Positions 1 through 9,369 of a stretch of 64,000 nucleotides of DNA are shown piece by piece; position 1 is the first letter of the stretch, and each line of letters starts with the position of its first letter. Made by a program: the position numbers and the translations under genes. The stretch spans positions 1 to 64,000 of the forward strand of contig CAZZZA010000003.1 in the NCBI GenBank assembly GCA_964658455.1, given 5' to 3'. The notes under the pieces are model-generated. The model was not told the origin of the DNA, did not search any database, and was given only the letters and a program-made list of their open reading frames with translations. Source of the DNA: Lichenicola sp964658455. Lineage in GTDB: Bacteria > Pseudomonadota > Alphaproteobacteria > Acetobacterales > Acetobacteraceae.

Positions 1-1
1 G

Positions 2-910
2 CTGCAGCCGCGCTTTCTCGACGTGGCGAACCTGTTCCATATCCTGCAGAGCGTGACCGTCACCGCGCTGTTGGCGCTTGGCCTGACGGTGTCGCTCGCG
101 GTCGGCGGGTTCGATCTCTCGGTCGGCAGCACGGCGGCGCTGGCGGTGATGGTCGCCAGCTACGTCCAGGTGGTCTGGGGCTGGAGCGCGACGCCGACGG
201 TGCTGCTGGTGCTGGCCACCGGGGCCTGCGTCGGCGCCTTCAACGCGGTCCTGACCGTGCTCTGCCGGGTTCCCGATCTGCTGGCGACGCTCGGCACGCT
301 GTTCCTGGTCGGCGGGCTGCAGCTCATACCCAGCGGTGGCCGCTCGATCGCGCCGGGGATGCCGTTCGACGACGGCAGCACCGCGCAGGGCGTGTTCGCG
401 CACGGATTCCTGGCGCTCGGCCGCGGGCGGCTCTGGCATGTCGTGCCGATGCCGGTGGTGATCCTGCTGCTCGTCGCGCCGGCGCTCTGGTTGCTGCTCG
501 AGCGCACGCGCTGGGGGCGCGTGGTCTATGCCGTGGGCGGCAACGAGCAGGCGGCCCACCTGGCGGGCGCCGCGACGCGCCGCACCCGTGCGCTCGCCTA
601 CATGCTGTCCGGCATGCTGGCTGCGACCGGCGGCATCCTGCTCGCGGCGCGGGTCGGGCGCGGCGACATCACCAGCGGCGGCTCGCTGCTGCAGGATGGT
701 TTCGCGGCGGCGCTCATCGGCTACGCGGTGCTCAACCTGCGCCGTCCGAACGTGGTCGGCACGCTCGTCGGCGCGGTGCTGGTCGGCGTGCTGCTGAACG
801 GCCTGACGATGCTGAACGCGCCCTACTACGCCCAGGATTTCATCAAGGGGGCGGTGCTGGTCGCCTCCCTCGCCCTCACCTACCGGACCGGGCGTGACGC
901 CACCCGCTGA
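2..910 (+). CDS. sugar ABC transporter permease, RbsC type (5' end outside window)
   Basis: Inner-membrane channel subunit of a ribose/xylose-type ABC importer (BPD_transp_2 family). The reading frame is open from base 2, and the residues before the first GTG (23) read LQPRFLDVANL, which is typical of an RbsC N-terminus, so the true start lies upstream of the window. It has multiple hydrophobic helices, the family motif GGFDLSVGS near the start and the late segment FAAALIGYAVLNLRRPNVVGT. A clear AAGGAG follows the stop and serves the next gene 15 nt away. The binding protein comes next; the ATPase is not visible and is presumably upstream. The substrate cannot be read from sequence. Confidence 0.9.
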   Translation: MQPRFLDVANLFHILQSVTVTALLALGLTVSLAVGGFDLSVGSTAALAVMVASYVQVVWGWSATPTVLLVLATGACVGAFNAVLTVLCRVPDLLATLGTLFLVGGLQLIPSGGRSIAPGMPFDDGSTAQGVFAHGFLALGRGRLWHVVPMPVVILLLVAPALWLLLERTRWGRVVYAVGGNEQAAHLAGAATRRTRALAYMLSGMLAATGGILLAARVGRGDITSGGSLLQDGFAAALIGYAVLNLRRPNVVGTLVGAVLVGVLLNGLTMLNAPYYAQDFIKGAVLVASLALTYRTGRDATR

Positions 911-925
911 AGGAGACCCGACCCC

Positions 926-1972
926 ATGATCCGTGCCCTCCGACTGCTCGGCCTGCTCGCGCTGGGCATCGCCGCCGGCCTGCCAGCACCGGCGGCGGCC
1001 GCCGGCCTGCCAGGCGCGCCGGCTCCGTTCGACAAGGGTGACGTGCCGGTGGCGCTGGTCACGCTGATCTCGGACGGCGACTTCTTCCAGGCCTACCAGG
1101 CGGGCGCGCAGCGTCAGGCCAGGGCGCTCGGCATCACGCTGCGGGTGCTGCAGGGCCGCGGCGACGCGGCCGCGGAACGGGACGCGGTGCAGCAGGCGAT
1201 CAACCTCGGCGTCCGGGGCATCATCATCGATCACGGCATGCCGGAATCGCTGCGCGACGTCGCGCAGGCCGCCGTCGCGGCCGGGATCAAGGTCGTCTCT
1301 TTCGACGTCGACCTGGCCAATCCGCGGATCCCGCAGATCCAGCACGACGACCACGCCCTGGCGCAGCTGGTGCTGGCGCAGGCCTTGAGCGATGCCGGCG
1401 ACCATTTCACCGCGGGCTACGTCTACGTCCCAGGCTTCGCGCCGCTCGACCGCCGCAACGAGGTCTGGCAGCAGCTCAAGCGCAGCCATCCCGGCATCCG
1501 CGAGGCGGCACGCTGGGGCAATGCGGCGAGCCCGGTGGCGACCAACGTCGCCGACCAGTCCGCCGCGGTGTTCCGTTCGCATCCCGACATCACCGTGGTT
1601 TTCGCCCCGTGGGACGAGTTCGCGCGCGGGGTGACGCTCGCCGCCAACGAGGCGGGGCTCGGCGGCAAGCTCCGGATCTACAGCGCTGACATCTCGACCG
1701 CCGACATCCAGGCGATGCGGGCGCCGGACGCGCCGTGGGCGGCGACGGCGGCCGCCGACGCGGCGGTTCTCGGCGCGGTCTCGGTGCGCGCCGACGCGAT
1801 GCTGCTGGCGGGAGAGGATCCGGGACACCGGATCGCCGTGCCGCCGACCTTGATCACCCGCGCGCTGCTCGACAAGCTGGACGTCAACACGGTGGAGCAG
1901 CTCGAGGCCAAGCTGCCCGCCTTCGGCCGCAGCGACGCCGCGACCGCTGCCTGGATGCCGTCCGCGCGCTGA
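926..1972 (+). CDS. sugar ABC transporter substrate-binding protein (RbsB-like)
   Basis: Periplasmic binding protein of the Peripla_BP_4 fold, 348 aa, which delivers a sugar-like ligand to the permease just upstream. A Sec signal peptide with an Ala/Leu-rich core spans about residues 1-26. The mature part starts with the fold's first strand (VPVALVTLISDGDFFQAY) and carries alternating strand/helix units ending in a long helix with LLDKLDVNTVEQLEAKLP. The ATG at 926 has an AAGGAG about 10 nt upstream. The stop is 3 nt from the D-lactate dehydrogenase start, so the two are co-transcribed. A degenerate relative of its C-terminus survives at 44394-44573. Confidence 0.88.
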   Translation: MIRALRLLGLLALGIAAGLPAPAAAAGLPGAPAPFDKGDVPVALVTLISDGDFFQAYQAGAQRQARALGITLRVLQGRGDAAAERDAVQQAINLGVRGIIIDHGMPESLRDVAQAAVAAGIKVVSFDVDLANPRIPQIQHDDHALAQLVLAQALSDAGDHFTAGYVYVPGFAPLDRRNEVWQQLKRSHPGIREAARWGNAASPVATNVADQSAAVFRSHPDITVVFAPWDEFARGVTLAANEAGLGGKLRIYSADISTADIQAMRAPDAPWAATAAADAAVLGAVSVRADAMLLAGEDPGHRIAVPPTLITRALLDKLDVNTVEQLEAKLPAFGRSDAATAAWMPSAR

Positions 1973-1975
1973 GGG

Positions 1976-3706
1976 GTGAGCATGGTTGAACGCCGGAGCC
2001 GGTCCCTGGAGGAGCCGACCGACCTGGTCGAGGCGTTCCAGCGCGTGGTCGGGCGGCGGCACGTGCTGACCAGCAATGCGGACACGCTTGCCTACCGGCA
2101 GGGCTACCGGACCGGCGGCGGGCCGGTGCTGGCGGTGGTGCGGCCCGGTTCGCTGGTCGAGCTGTGGCGCGTCGCCGGGCGTGCGGTCGCCGGCGGCTGC
2201 ATCCTGATCATCCAGGCCGCCAACACCGGCCTGACCGGCGGTTCCACCCCCGACGGGCGTTACGACCGGCCGGTCGTCCTGGTCTCGACGCTGCGCATCG
2301 CCGGCTTCTGGCTGATCCAGGACAACCGTCAGGCGGTCTGCCTGCCCGGGACCACACTGGATGCGCTCGAGCGCGCGCTGAAGCCGCACGGCCGCGAGCC
2401 GCATTCGGTGATCGGCTCATCGTGCCTCGGCGCCTCGGTGGTCGGCGGCATCTGCAACAATTCCGGTGGCGCGCTGGTGCAGCGCGGACCGGCCTACACC
2501 GAGATGGCGCTGTTCGGCCGGGTCGATGCCGACGGAGTGCTGCGGCTGGTGAACCATCTCGGCATCGAACTCGGCGAGGCGCCGGAGGAGATCCTGCACC
2601 GTCTCGAGACCGGCCGCTTCACCGGGGGCGACGTGCGCGCCGATGGCGGGCGCGGGCACGATGACGGCTACGCACGTCGCGTCCGCGACATCGAGAGCGA
2701 CGAGCCCGCGCGCTACAATGCCGACCCGGGCCGGCTGTTCGAGGCGTCTGGCTGCGCGGGCCACCTGGTGGTGTTCGCGGTGCGCGTGGACACCTTCGCC
2801 TCGGAACCGGATCCGACGGTGTTCTATGTCGGCAGTAACGATGCGAACGCCCTGCAGCGCCTGCGGCGGCGGATCCTGGCCGAGCTGTCCGGCTTGCCGA
2901 TCGCCGGCGAATACATGCACCGCGACGCGTTCGACATCGCCGACCGCTACGGCAAGGACACCGTCATCGCCATCGAGCGGCTCGGCACCGCCCGGCTGCC
3001 GGCGCTGTTCGCGTTGAAGAACCGGATCGACCGGCTCTCGCGCCGGCTGCCCGTGCTGCCGGCCGGCCTGTCGGACCGCCTGCTGCAATGGGCGGCCGCC
3101 CGCTTCCCGGACCATCTGCCTCCGCGCCTGCGCGACTATCGTGACCGGTTCGAGCATCATCTGATGCTCAAGGTCGGCGGGGCGCTCGCGGCGGAGACGG
3201 AACGGCTGCTGTCGGACGTGTTCGCGAACGGGACCGGCGCCTTCTTCAGATGCACGGCGCGCGAGGGATCGAAGGCGTTCCTGAACCGGTTCGCCTGTGC
3301 GGGCGCGGCGGTGCGATACCGCGCCGTGCATCCTGACAGCGTGGAGGACATCGTCCCGCTCGACATCGCGCTGCGTCGCAACGACGACGACTGGTTCGAG
3401 CGCCTGCCGCCCGAACTCGACCGGCCCTGCCTGAAGAAGCTCTATTACGGACATTTCCTGTGCCACGTCCTGCATCAGGACTACGTGGTCCGCAAGGGCA
3501 CTGACTGCCACGCCTTCGAGGACGCGCTGCTGGCGCTTCTCGACCGCCGCGGCGTCCGCTATCCCGCCGAGCACAATGTCGGCACGCTGTATCGGGCGGC
3601 GCCGGCGCAGCAGGCGCATTTCGCGGCGATCGATCCCTGCAACTGCCTCAATCCCGGAACCGGCAGGACGGCGCGGACCAGACGGGTCTGTCACCAGGCC
3701 GTATAG
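1976..3706 (+). CDS. dld: quinone-dependent D-lactate dehydrogenase (Dld family)
   Basis: FAD-containing peripheral membrane flavoenzyme that oxidises D-lactate (or a related D-2-hydroxy acid) to the 2-oxo acid and passes electrons to quinone. At 576 aa it matches Dld length. An N-terminal FAD_binding_4 domain carries the hallmark QAANTGLTGGSTPDG (about residues 81-95) and CNNSGGALVQRG. The C-terminal membrane-binding D-lactate dehydrogenase domain ends in CNCLNPGTG, the counterpart of the usual NPGIGK. The start is GTG 1976 or ATG 1982; GTG is kept because it lies 3 nt from the upstream stop. The link to a sugar ABC importer is unusual and suggests the imported compound yields D-lactate or a related acid. 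The 3' end overlaps the convergent SDR by 16 nt. Confidence 0.9.
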   Translation: MSMVERRSRSLEEPTDLVEAFQRVVGRRHVLTSNADTLAYRQGYRTGGGPVLAVVRPGSLVELWRVAGRAVAGGCILIIQAANTGLTGGSTPDGRYDRPVVLVSTLRIAGFWLIQDNRQAVCLPGTTLDALERALKPHGREPHSVIGSSCLGASVVGGICNNSGGALVQRGPAYTEMALFGRVDADGVLRLVNHLGIELGEAPEEILHRLETGRFTGGDVRADGGRGHDDGYARRVRDIESDEPARYNADPGRLFEASGCAGHLVVFAVRVDTFASEPDPTVFYVGSNDANALQRLRRRILAELSGLPIAGEYMHRDAFDIADRYGKDTVIAIERLGTARLPALFALKNRIDRLSRRLPVLPAGLSDRLLQWAAARFPDHLPPRLRDYRDRFEHHLMLKVGGALAAETERLLSDVFANGTGAFFRCTAREGSKAFLNRFACAGAAVRYRAVHPDSVEDIVPLDIALRRNDDDWFERLPPELDRPCLKKLYYGHFLCHVLHQDYVVRKGTDCHAFEDALLALLDRRGVRYPAEHNVGTLYRAAPAQQAHFAAIDPCNCLNPGTGRTARTRRVCHQAV

Positions 3707-4464
3707 CCCGCATCCGCATGGACGATGCTGCCGGTCATCAGGCTGGCGGCGTCCGAGGCCAGGAAATGCACCACCGAGGCGACCTCGTCCGGTTGGCCCA
3801 CGCGCCGCATCGGCGTGTTCGCCAGCCACTGGTCGTACAGCGCCGGCTTGGCCATGCCGAAACGGGTCAGCGGCGTCTCGATGTAGGTCGGCGCCACCGC
3901 GTTGACGCGCACGCCGCGCGCGCCCCATTCCGCGGCCAACGATCTGGTCAGGTGGTGCACACCCGCCTTGGACGCGTTGTAGGCGGCCTGCTGTTGCGGC
4001 CGGACCACGATCGAGCCCGCCATCGAGCCGATGGTGACGATCGCGCCGCGCCGCTGTTCGAGCATGATCGGGGCGACCGCCCGGCAGCACCGGAACACGC
4101 CGTTCAGATTGACCTCTATCTGGCGCGTCCAGATGTCGTCGTCCATCTCCTCGGCGGCGATCTCCGAGACCACGATGCCGGCGTTGCAGACCAGGATGTC
4201 GATCCGGCGGTGCTCGGCATGCACCGCGGCGACGGCGTCCTGCACGCTGTCGCGGCTGGTCACGTCGAGCGTGACGCTGCCGGCGCTGCCGCCCGCCGCC
4301 ACGATCGCATCGGATCCCGCCCGCGCGCGCGCTGCATCGATGTCGGCGACGACGACGTGCGCGCCCGCCTCGGCCAGCGCCTGTCCGCAGGCGAGGCCGA
4401 TGCCGCCGCTGCCGCCCGTCACCAGCGCGACGCGACCGTCCAGTCGCAGCTTCTCGAGATACAT
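3691..4464 (-). CDS. SDR family NAD(P)-dependent oxidoreductase
   Basis: Classical short-chain dehydrogenase, 257 aa, probably oxidising a sugar or polyol. Visible motifs are the cofactor loop TGGSGGIG (residues 16-23), the NAG motif in CNAGIV, the catalytic Ser in TIGSMAGS and the YNASK catalytic pair. The C-terminus HADAGYTAW is of the SDR polyol-dehydrogenase kind. The start is ATG 4464; the preceding in-frame GTG at 4467 is equally possible. It is the last gene of the long minus-strand operon, about 13 nt after the permease. Its terminal codons overlap the convergent dld gene. Confidence 0.9.
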   Translation of the reverse strand: MYLEKLRLDGRVALVTGGSGGIGLACGQALAEAGAHVVVADIDAARARAGSDAIVAAGGSAGSVTLDVTSRDSVQDAVAAVHAEHRRIDILVCNAGIVVSEIAAEEMDDDIWTRQIEVNLNGVFRCCRAVAPIMLEQRRGAIVTIGSMAGSIVVRPQQQAAYNASKAGVHHLTRSLAAEWGARGVRVNAVAPTYIETPLTRFGMAKPALYDQWLANTPMRRVGQPDEVASVVHFLASDAASLMTGSIVHADAGYTAW

Positions 4465-4477
4465 CACGGGGCCCCTG

Positions 4478-5461
4478 TCAGAAGAAGCGGATCTCTCCGC
4501 GCAGCACGGCGAGACTGACCGCGGCGATCATCACCACGCCACGGACCTCGTTCTGAAGGTAGAACGGTGCTCCCAGCAGGTTGAGGCCGTTATCCAGCAT
4601 GCCGATGATGACCACGCCGACCAGGGTTCCCTGCACCGTGGCGCGTCCCGGCCTGAACGCGGTCATGCCCAGGAACACCGCGGTCAGGCTGTCCATCAGA
4701 TAGGGCTCGCCGGCGCCGGGCTGGCCGGTGCCGAGCCGTGCGGTGAGCATTATCCCGCCCATCGCCGCCCCGGTGGCCGACAAGGTCAGGGCCAGCAGCC
4801 GGCAGCGATTGACGTTGATGCCGGACAGGCGGGCCGCCTGCAGGTTGGAGCCGGTGGCGACCAGGGCCCGGCCCAGCCGGGTCCGGTTGATCAGCACGTA
4901 GAACGCCGTGACCACGACCGCGGCGATGACGATCGGCACCGGGATCTTCGAGAACACGTGGCCGGTGGCGATCACGTAGAACGGCTTCGGGAACTCGGTA
5001 TAGATCGAATCGCCGCCGTCGTAGGCGTAGTTCAGGCCGAGCGCGATCGGCCCCATCGCCAGGGTGGCGATCAGCGAGGGAATGCGCAGCCTGGTCACCA
5101 GCAGGCCGCTGACCACGCCGAGCGCCACGCAGGCGACGATCGCGAGCAGGATCGCCACCATGATCGGCAGCCCGGACCAGGCCATCAGACCCGCGACCAG
5201 CACCCCGGACAGGCCGGAGATCTGCCCGACCGAGAGATCGAACTCGCCGCTCGCCACCGCCACCGTGACCCCGGACGAGATCACCATCAGCACCGAGATC
5301 TGCACCAGGATGTTGCCGATATTGGCCGCGGAGACGAAGCGGCTGCTGGCCAGGGCAAACACCACGAAGATCAGCAACGCCGCCGCCACCGTTCCGTAGC
5401 GGGCGGCCAGGGAACCGTAATCGATCCGGCTCGGTGCCGGCGCGGACAGTGGGCTTGGCAT
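4478..5461 (-). CDS. sugar ABC transporter permease, RbsC type
   Basis: Transmembrane subunit (327 aa, BPD_transp_2) of the importer formed with the ATPase and binding protein immediately upstream in the operon. It has about eight to ten hydrophobic segments and the family motif SGEFDLSVGQISGLSGVL. The frame stays open far upstream, but the ATG at 5461 is the sensible start: it overlaps the ATPase stop in a TGATG arrangement and begins a normal N-terminus. It is translationally coupled with the ATPase. Confidence 0.92.
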   Translation of the reverse strand: MPSPLSAPAPSRIDYGSLAARYGTVAAALLIFVVFALASSRFVSAANIGNILVQISVLMVISSGVTVAVASGEFDLSVGQISGLSGVLVAGLMAWSGLPIMVAILLAIVACVALGVVSGLLVTRLRIPSLIATLAMGPIALGLNYAYDGGDSIYTEFPKPFYVIATGHVFSKIPVPIVIAAVVVTAFYVLINRTRLGRALVATGSNLQAARLSGINVNRCRLLALTLSATGAAMGGIMLTARLGTGQPGAGEPYLMDSLTAVFLGMTAFRPGRATVQGTLVGVVIIGMLDNGLNLLGAPFYLQNEVRGVVMIAAVSLAVLRGEIRFF

Positions 5462-6969
5462 CAATTCACCTCGGTGAGGAGACGGTCTTCGGAAAGTGCT
5501 GCGCGGGGCAGGCAGGTGGTGATCCGGCCATGGGCGATGCAATAGACCCGGTCGCACAGGCCGATCAGTTCGGAGAACTCCGCCGAGCTGATCAGCACCG
5601 CCGCGCCGCGGCCGGCGATGTCGCGGATCAGGGCGTAGAGTTCGGCCTTGCTGCCGACATCGACACCCTCGGTCGGGTTGTCGAGCAGCAGCACCGGGGT
5701 GGAGGAGGCCATGCCGATGCGCACCAGCCAGCGGCCGAAAACGACTTTCTGCTGGTTGCCGCCCGAGAGTTGCATCAGCTCCTGGTCCGGGCCGCTGCAT
5801 TTCACCCGCAGCCGCGACAGGATGTCGCGCACGGTCGAGAGCGCCAGCGCCCGCCGGATGAAGCCGTGGCGGCTGACCTGCGCCAGCGATCCGGTCAGCA
5901 CGTTCTCCTCGACCGACAGGCCGCGGAACACCGCCTTGCGCAGCCGGTCGTCGGCGACCAGGTAGATGCCGTGATCGATCGCCTCCGCGACGGTTCTCGG
6001 CAGGCGCGACAGGCTCGCCAGACGCACGGTCCCGGCCGCGTCGGTGCGCGCCGCCCCGGCCAGGCATTCCAGCAATTCGGTCTGCCCGGCGCCGAGCACG
6101 CCAGCGACGCCGACCACCTCGCCACGGCGGACCACGAGGTCGGGCACGTGCAGGCGGCCGACCTGCAGGCCCTGGATCCGCACCGGCGCGTCCTGGGGGT
6201 CGTCGCCGGAGGCGGCATGGCTCACCCAGCCGGTATCGTCGATGGCGCGGCCCACCATCAGCCGCACCACAGCGGCCAGGCTGGTATCGGCGACGCTGCC
6301 ATCATGGACCTTGCGGCCGTCCTTGAGCACGACGACGCGGTCGCAATGCGCGAACACCTCGTTCATGTGATGGGAGATGAAGACGATGCCCAGGCCGCGC
6401 CGCTTCAGGTCGGCGAGGAAGGCGAACAGCCGACGCGTTTCGGCCAGGGTGAGCGAGGCGGTGGGCTCGTCGAGGATCAGGATGCGCGGCCCGGCAGAGA
6501 GAGCCTTCAGGATGTCGAGGATCTTCAGCTCGCCGAGGCTGAGCCGGTCGCATTCGACCGACAGGTCGATATCCACCCCGAACTGGTCGGCAAGGCGCTG
6601 CGCCTGTGCGGCCAGCGCCCTGGGCGCGATCAGGCCGCCACGCAGGGGCTCGCGCCCCAGCATGATGTTCTCGGCGCCGGTCAGCTGCCGGATGATCGCG
6701 ACCTGCTGGTGGGCGACGGCGATGCCCATGGCAAGGGCGTCGGCCACGTGACGGAACTGCACCACCGCATCGCCGACCTCGATGGTCCCGGCATCGGGTC
6801 TGACCGCACCGCAGACGATCTTCACCAGCGTCGACTTGCCAGCACCGTTGGCCCCGACCAGCGCCACCATGTCGCCCGCGGCCAGCGCCATGTCGACATC
6901 ATGGAGCACCGTGATGCCGGCATAGCTCTTGCCGATCCCGGATGCGCGCAGCAGCGTCTGGCCGGGCAT
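5461..6969 (-). CDS. sugar ABC transporter ATP-binding protein, RbsA type (tandem NBDs)
   Basis: Duplicated ATPase (502 aa) that powers the adjacent permease. NBD1 has Walker A GANGAGKST (about residues 39-47) and Walker B LILDEPTASL. NBD2 has the usual degenerate P-loop (GVLGAGQTEL), a good signature LSGGNQQK and Walker B LLLDNPTEGVDVG. In that NBD2 motif Asn replaces the catalytic Glu normally found as DEPT, so hydrolysis may rest on NBD1. The start ATG 6969 lies 5 nt after the binding-protein stop. The open frame continues upstream over the binding protein, but that part is a shadow. Confidence 0.92.
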   Translation of the reverse strand: MPGQTLLRASGIGKSYAGITVLHDVDMALAAGDMVALVGANGAGKSTLVKIVCGAVRPDAGTIEVGDAVVQFRHVADALAMGIAVAHQQVAIIRQLTGAENIMLGREPLRGGLIAPRALAAQAQRLADQFGVDIDLSVECDRLSLGELKILDILKALSAGPRILILDEPTASLTLAETRRLFAFLADLKRRGLGIVFISHHMNEVFAHCDRVVVLKDGRKVHDGSVADTSLAAVVRLMVGRAIDDTGWVSHAASGDDPQDAPVRIQGLQVGRLHVPDLVVRRGEVVGVAGVLGAGQTELLECLAGAARTDAAGTVRLASLSRLPRTVAEAIDHGIYLVADDRLRKAVFRGLSVEENVLTGSLAQVSRHGFIRRALALSTVRDILSRLRVKCSGPDQELMQLSGGNQQKVVFGRWLVRIGMASSTPVLLLDNPTEGVDVGSKAELYALIRDIAGRGAAVLISSAEFSELIGLCDRVYCIAHGRITTCLPRAALSEDRLLTEVN

Positions 6970-6974
6970 GCGGT

Positions 6975-8081
6975 TCAGGCCTTCATGCCGGCGAGCGCCC
7001 GGTCCCGATAGATGTAGTAGAGATCGGTCGCCTCGTAGGTCGGCTTGCCCTCGGGCGGCATGTTCACGCCATTCACCAGCAGCGGCGCCGGGAACTCCAC
7101 GGTCGGCACCGGCACCACTTCCTTGGCGTTGCGCCCCTTGCCGACGATCTCGTTGATCAGCCAGCCGGTGTAGGCGCCCCAGACCTCGAACGCCTGCGCA
7201 GTCGTCGCCTTCAGCGGGTAGGCCGGATCGCGCATGCGCTCGACCGCGGTCGACTGCCCGTCCGCCGACACCACGAAGACCCGGTCCTGCATGTTGCGCG
7301 ACTTGATGACCTCGGCGGCAGCCATCCCGGGCTCGTCCCAGGGACACCAGATCGCGTCGAGATCGTTGCCGTAACGGGCCAGCCAGTCGTTCACGACGTT
7401 CTGCGTGGTCTCGTAGAACGCCGAATACTGGATGACCCGCTCCGCCTCGAGGCTGATCCACTCGTTCTCGGTCAGCACCGCGCGCATCACCTTGCCGCGC
7501 TTGCGCGTGCCGTGGTGGAAGTTGGCGATCACCGCGCAGATGTTGGCCTTCTGCTTGCCTTCGCCGAGCAGCCGGTCGACCATGTATTGCGTGTACTGAC
7601 CGCCCATCACCCAGTTGTTGCTGGTGATGTCGGCGATCGCCGGCGACTGCCAGCCGCTGTCGAGACTGAAGAACGGTATCTTCGATTTGGTCAGGTCGTC
7701 GAGGGCGCTATGCGCGGCGGTCAGCGTGCCATACATGACCAGGATCGCGTCGGATTTCGCGGTGATGGCGTTCTCGATCTGCGAGACCAGTGCGCCCGGA
7801 TCGCCTTTCGCGTCGGTCATGTTGACCTGCCAGCTCTTCTCGAGCCCGGTCGCCTTGAGCCATTGCTGCAGCCCGGCCCAGCTCCGCTGATCGGACTGCG
7901 CCGACATCTGCTGCGCGACCACCGCGAGCTTCACCGGCTTGGCGTTGCTCTGCGCCCTGGCGGCCGAACTGCCGGACGCGAACTGCGCCAGCTGCACACC
8001 GCCGATTGCGGCGGCCCCGACACCGAGGCCCTGCAACAGGCGCCGACGGGTCGGCTGCGTGATCCATGAGTCGTTGCTCAT
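6975..8081 (-). CDS. Tat-exported sugar ABC substrate-binding protein
   Basis: Periplasmic binding protein (368 aa, Peripla_BP_4 type). The ATG at 8081 gives a twin-arginine signal (TRRRLLQGLG, residues 11-20) followed by a hydrophobic stretch and SSAARAQ before the mature protein. The in-frame start 32 codons further upstream (8177) would bury the signal and is rejected. The mature part begins KPVKLAVVAQQMSAQSD. It sits between the E2 subunit (37 nt gap) and its ATPase (5 nt). Tat export, rather than Sec as in the other binding proteins here, is notable; the ligand is unknown. Confidence 0.9.
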   Translation of the reverse strand: MSNDSWITQPTRRRLLQGLGVGAAAIGGVQLAQFASGSSAARAQSNAKPVKLAVVAQQMSAQSDQRSWAGLQQWLKATGLEKSWQVNMTDAKGDPGALVSQIENAITAKSDAILVMYGTLTAAHSALDDLTKSKIPFFSLDSGWQSPAIADITSNNWVMGGQYTQYMVDRLLGEGKQKANICAVIANFHHGTRKRGKVMRAVLTENEWISLEAERVIQYSAFYETTQNVVNDWLARYGNDLDAIWCPWDEPGMAAAEVIKSRNMQDRVFVVSADGQSTAVERMRDPAYPLKATTAQAFEVWGAYTGWLINEIVGKGRNAKEVVPVPTVEFPAPLLVNGVNMPPEGKPTYEATDLYYIYRDRALAGMKA

Positions 8082-8118
8082 CGTTGATGTCCTCCCGAAA
8101 CATCGTTGTTCGTGCTGG

Positions 8119-9369
8119 TTAGTCGAAAAGTGCGGCGACCTCCGCCGGCTGGTCCCAGTGCGGCGCGTGCCCGGCATCCTGGATCAGGTGGACGGCGCAG
8201 GTGCTGCCGGCGTAGGCGACGTGAGTCCAGGGGATGATGCGATCCTGCACGCCCCAGACGATCCTGACCGGCAGCGATAGCGCCCGCAGATCGGCGGTGA
8301 TGTCGATCTGCTGGCCACCCTCGTCGACCAGGGCATCGGCGATCGCCGCCAGCCGGCCTTGCGACAACTCCGCCGCCAACGCTTCGAGCTGCGCCGGCGT
8401 CATCGCCGGGGCGCGTACCGTCAGGCGTCGCAACAGATGCTGCAGCGTGCCGCCGGTGCGCGCGCGGACGATGCCGCGGATGAAATCGACATCGATCGCC
8501 CGGTCGAGACCCGCCGGCGCCAGCAGTGTCAGCCGCCGCACGCGTGACGGCACGCGCCGCGCCGCCCGGCAGGCGATCGCGCCACCCAGCGAATGCCCGA
8601 CCAGCTCGACCGGCTCGTCGCCCAGCGTTTCCAGAAACCCGGCGACCGCGGCGGCAGCGTCGTCGAGCCCGGTGGCCGGCAACGTGGTCGCGCCATGACC
8701 GGGCAGGTCGATCGCGGTCAGCCGACGGCCGGTGCGCGCGAGCCGCGTCGCCAGCACCGACCAGCTCTGCGCATCGGCGGCAAGCCCGTGCAGCAGCACG
8801 AGGCGCGGGCCGGTGGCGTCGGCGCCGCCCCAGTCGCGCCGCTCGATGCGGCCGTCCGGCAGCGACGACGGTCCGCCCGCCGTCTGGCCGGCGGACGAGC
8901 GCACGTCGGCCGCCTCGATCCTGCCGCGGCGTCCACTGCCAGCGACGCGCTCCAGTTCGATCCCCTGCTGTCCCGCCAGGCGGCGCGCCAGCGGGGTAGC
9001 GCGCACCCGGCCGGCCGAGGCGGCCCGGGGCCCATCCTCGACCGCGGCTTGCGGCGGCGCTGCCGGTGCCGGAGCCGGTGTCGGGGCCGCGTCGGCCGGC
9101 TCCTGAATCGTCTCCGGTGCGGCGGCGCCGCGGCCGTCCTCGTAGCGGCACAGCACGGCGCCGACATCGGCATCCTCGCCGGCCTCGACGACGATCTCGG
9201 CCAGGATGCCGTCGGCCAGCGCCGGCATCTCGACCACGGTCTTGTCGCTCTCGATCTCGACCAGGGTCTCGCCACGCCGGAACCGTTCGCCGGGCCGCTT
9301 CAGCCACACGCTGACGCGGCCGGTCTCCATGGTCTCGCCCAGGCGCGGCAGGGTGAATTCGGCGATCAT
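8119..9369 (-). CDS. lipoyl-dependent E2 acyltransferase with alpha/beta-hydrolase fold (AcoC-like)
   Basis: Putative E2 core of a TPP-dependent 2-oxo acid or acetoin-type dehydrogenase complex, 416 aa. Domains in order: lipoyl domain (residues 1-75, lipoyl Lys43 in IESDKTVVE); Ala/Pro-rich linker (about 85-115); E3-binding-type domain (about 120-158, RATPLARRLAG and GRRGRIEAADV); alpha/beta-hydrolase domain (about 185-416) with GHSLGG nucleophile elbow and a late DAGHAPHWDQP histidine. An alpha/beta-hydrolase catalytic part instead of the usual CAT-fold acyltransferase is the known layout of acetoin dehydrogenase AcoC. The start ATG 9369 overlaps the E1beta stop (ATGA). No E3 (dihydrolipoamide dehydrogenase) gene is nearby. 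Confidence 0.85.
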   Translation of the reverse strand: MIAEFTLPRLGETMETGRVSVWLKRPGERFRRGETLVEIESDKTVVEMPALADGILAEIVVEAGEDADVGAVLCRYEDGRGAAAPETIQEPADAAPTPAPAPAAPPQAAVEDGPRAASAGRVRATPLARRLAGQQGIELERVAGSGRRGRIEAADVRSSAGQTAGGPSSLPDGRIERRDWGGADATGPRLVLLHGLAADAQSWSVLATRLARTGRRLTAIDLPGHGATTLPATGLDDAAAAVAGFLETLGDEPVELVGHSLGGAIACRAARRVPSRVRRLTLLAPAGLDRAIDVDFIRGIVRARTGGTLQHLLRRLTVRAPAMTPAQLEALAAELSQGRLAAIADALVDEGGQQIDITADLRALSLPVRIVWGVQDRIIPWTHVAYAGSTCAVHLIQDAGHAPHWDQPAEVAALFD

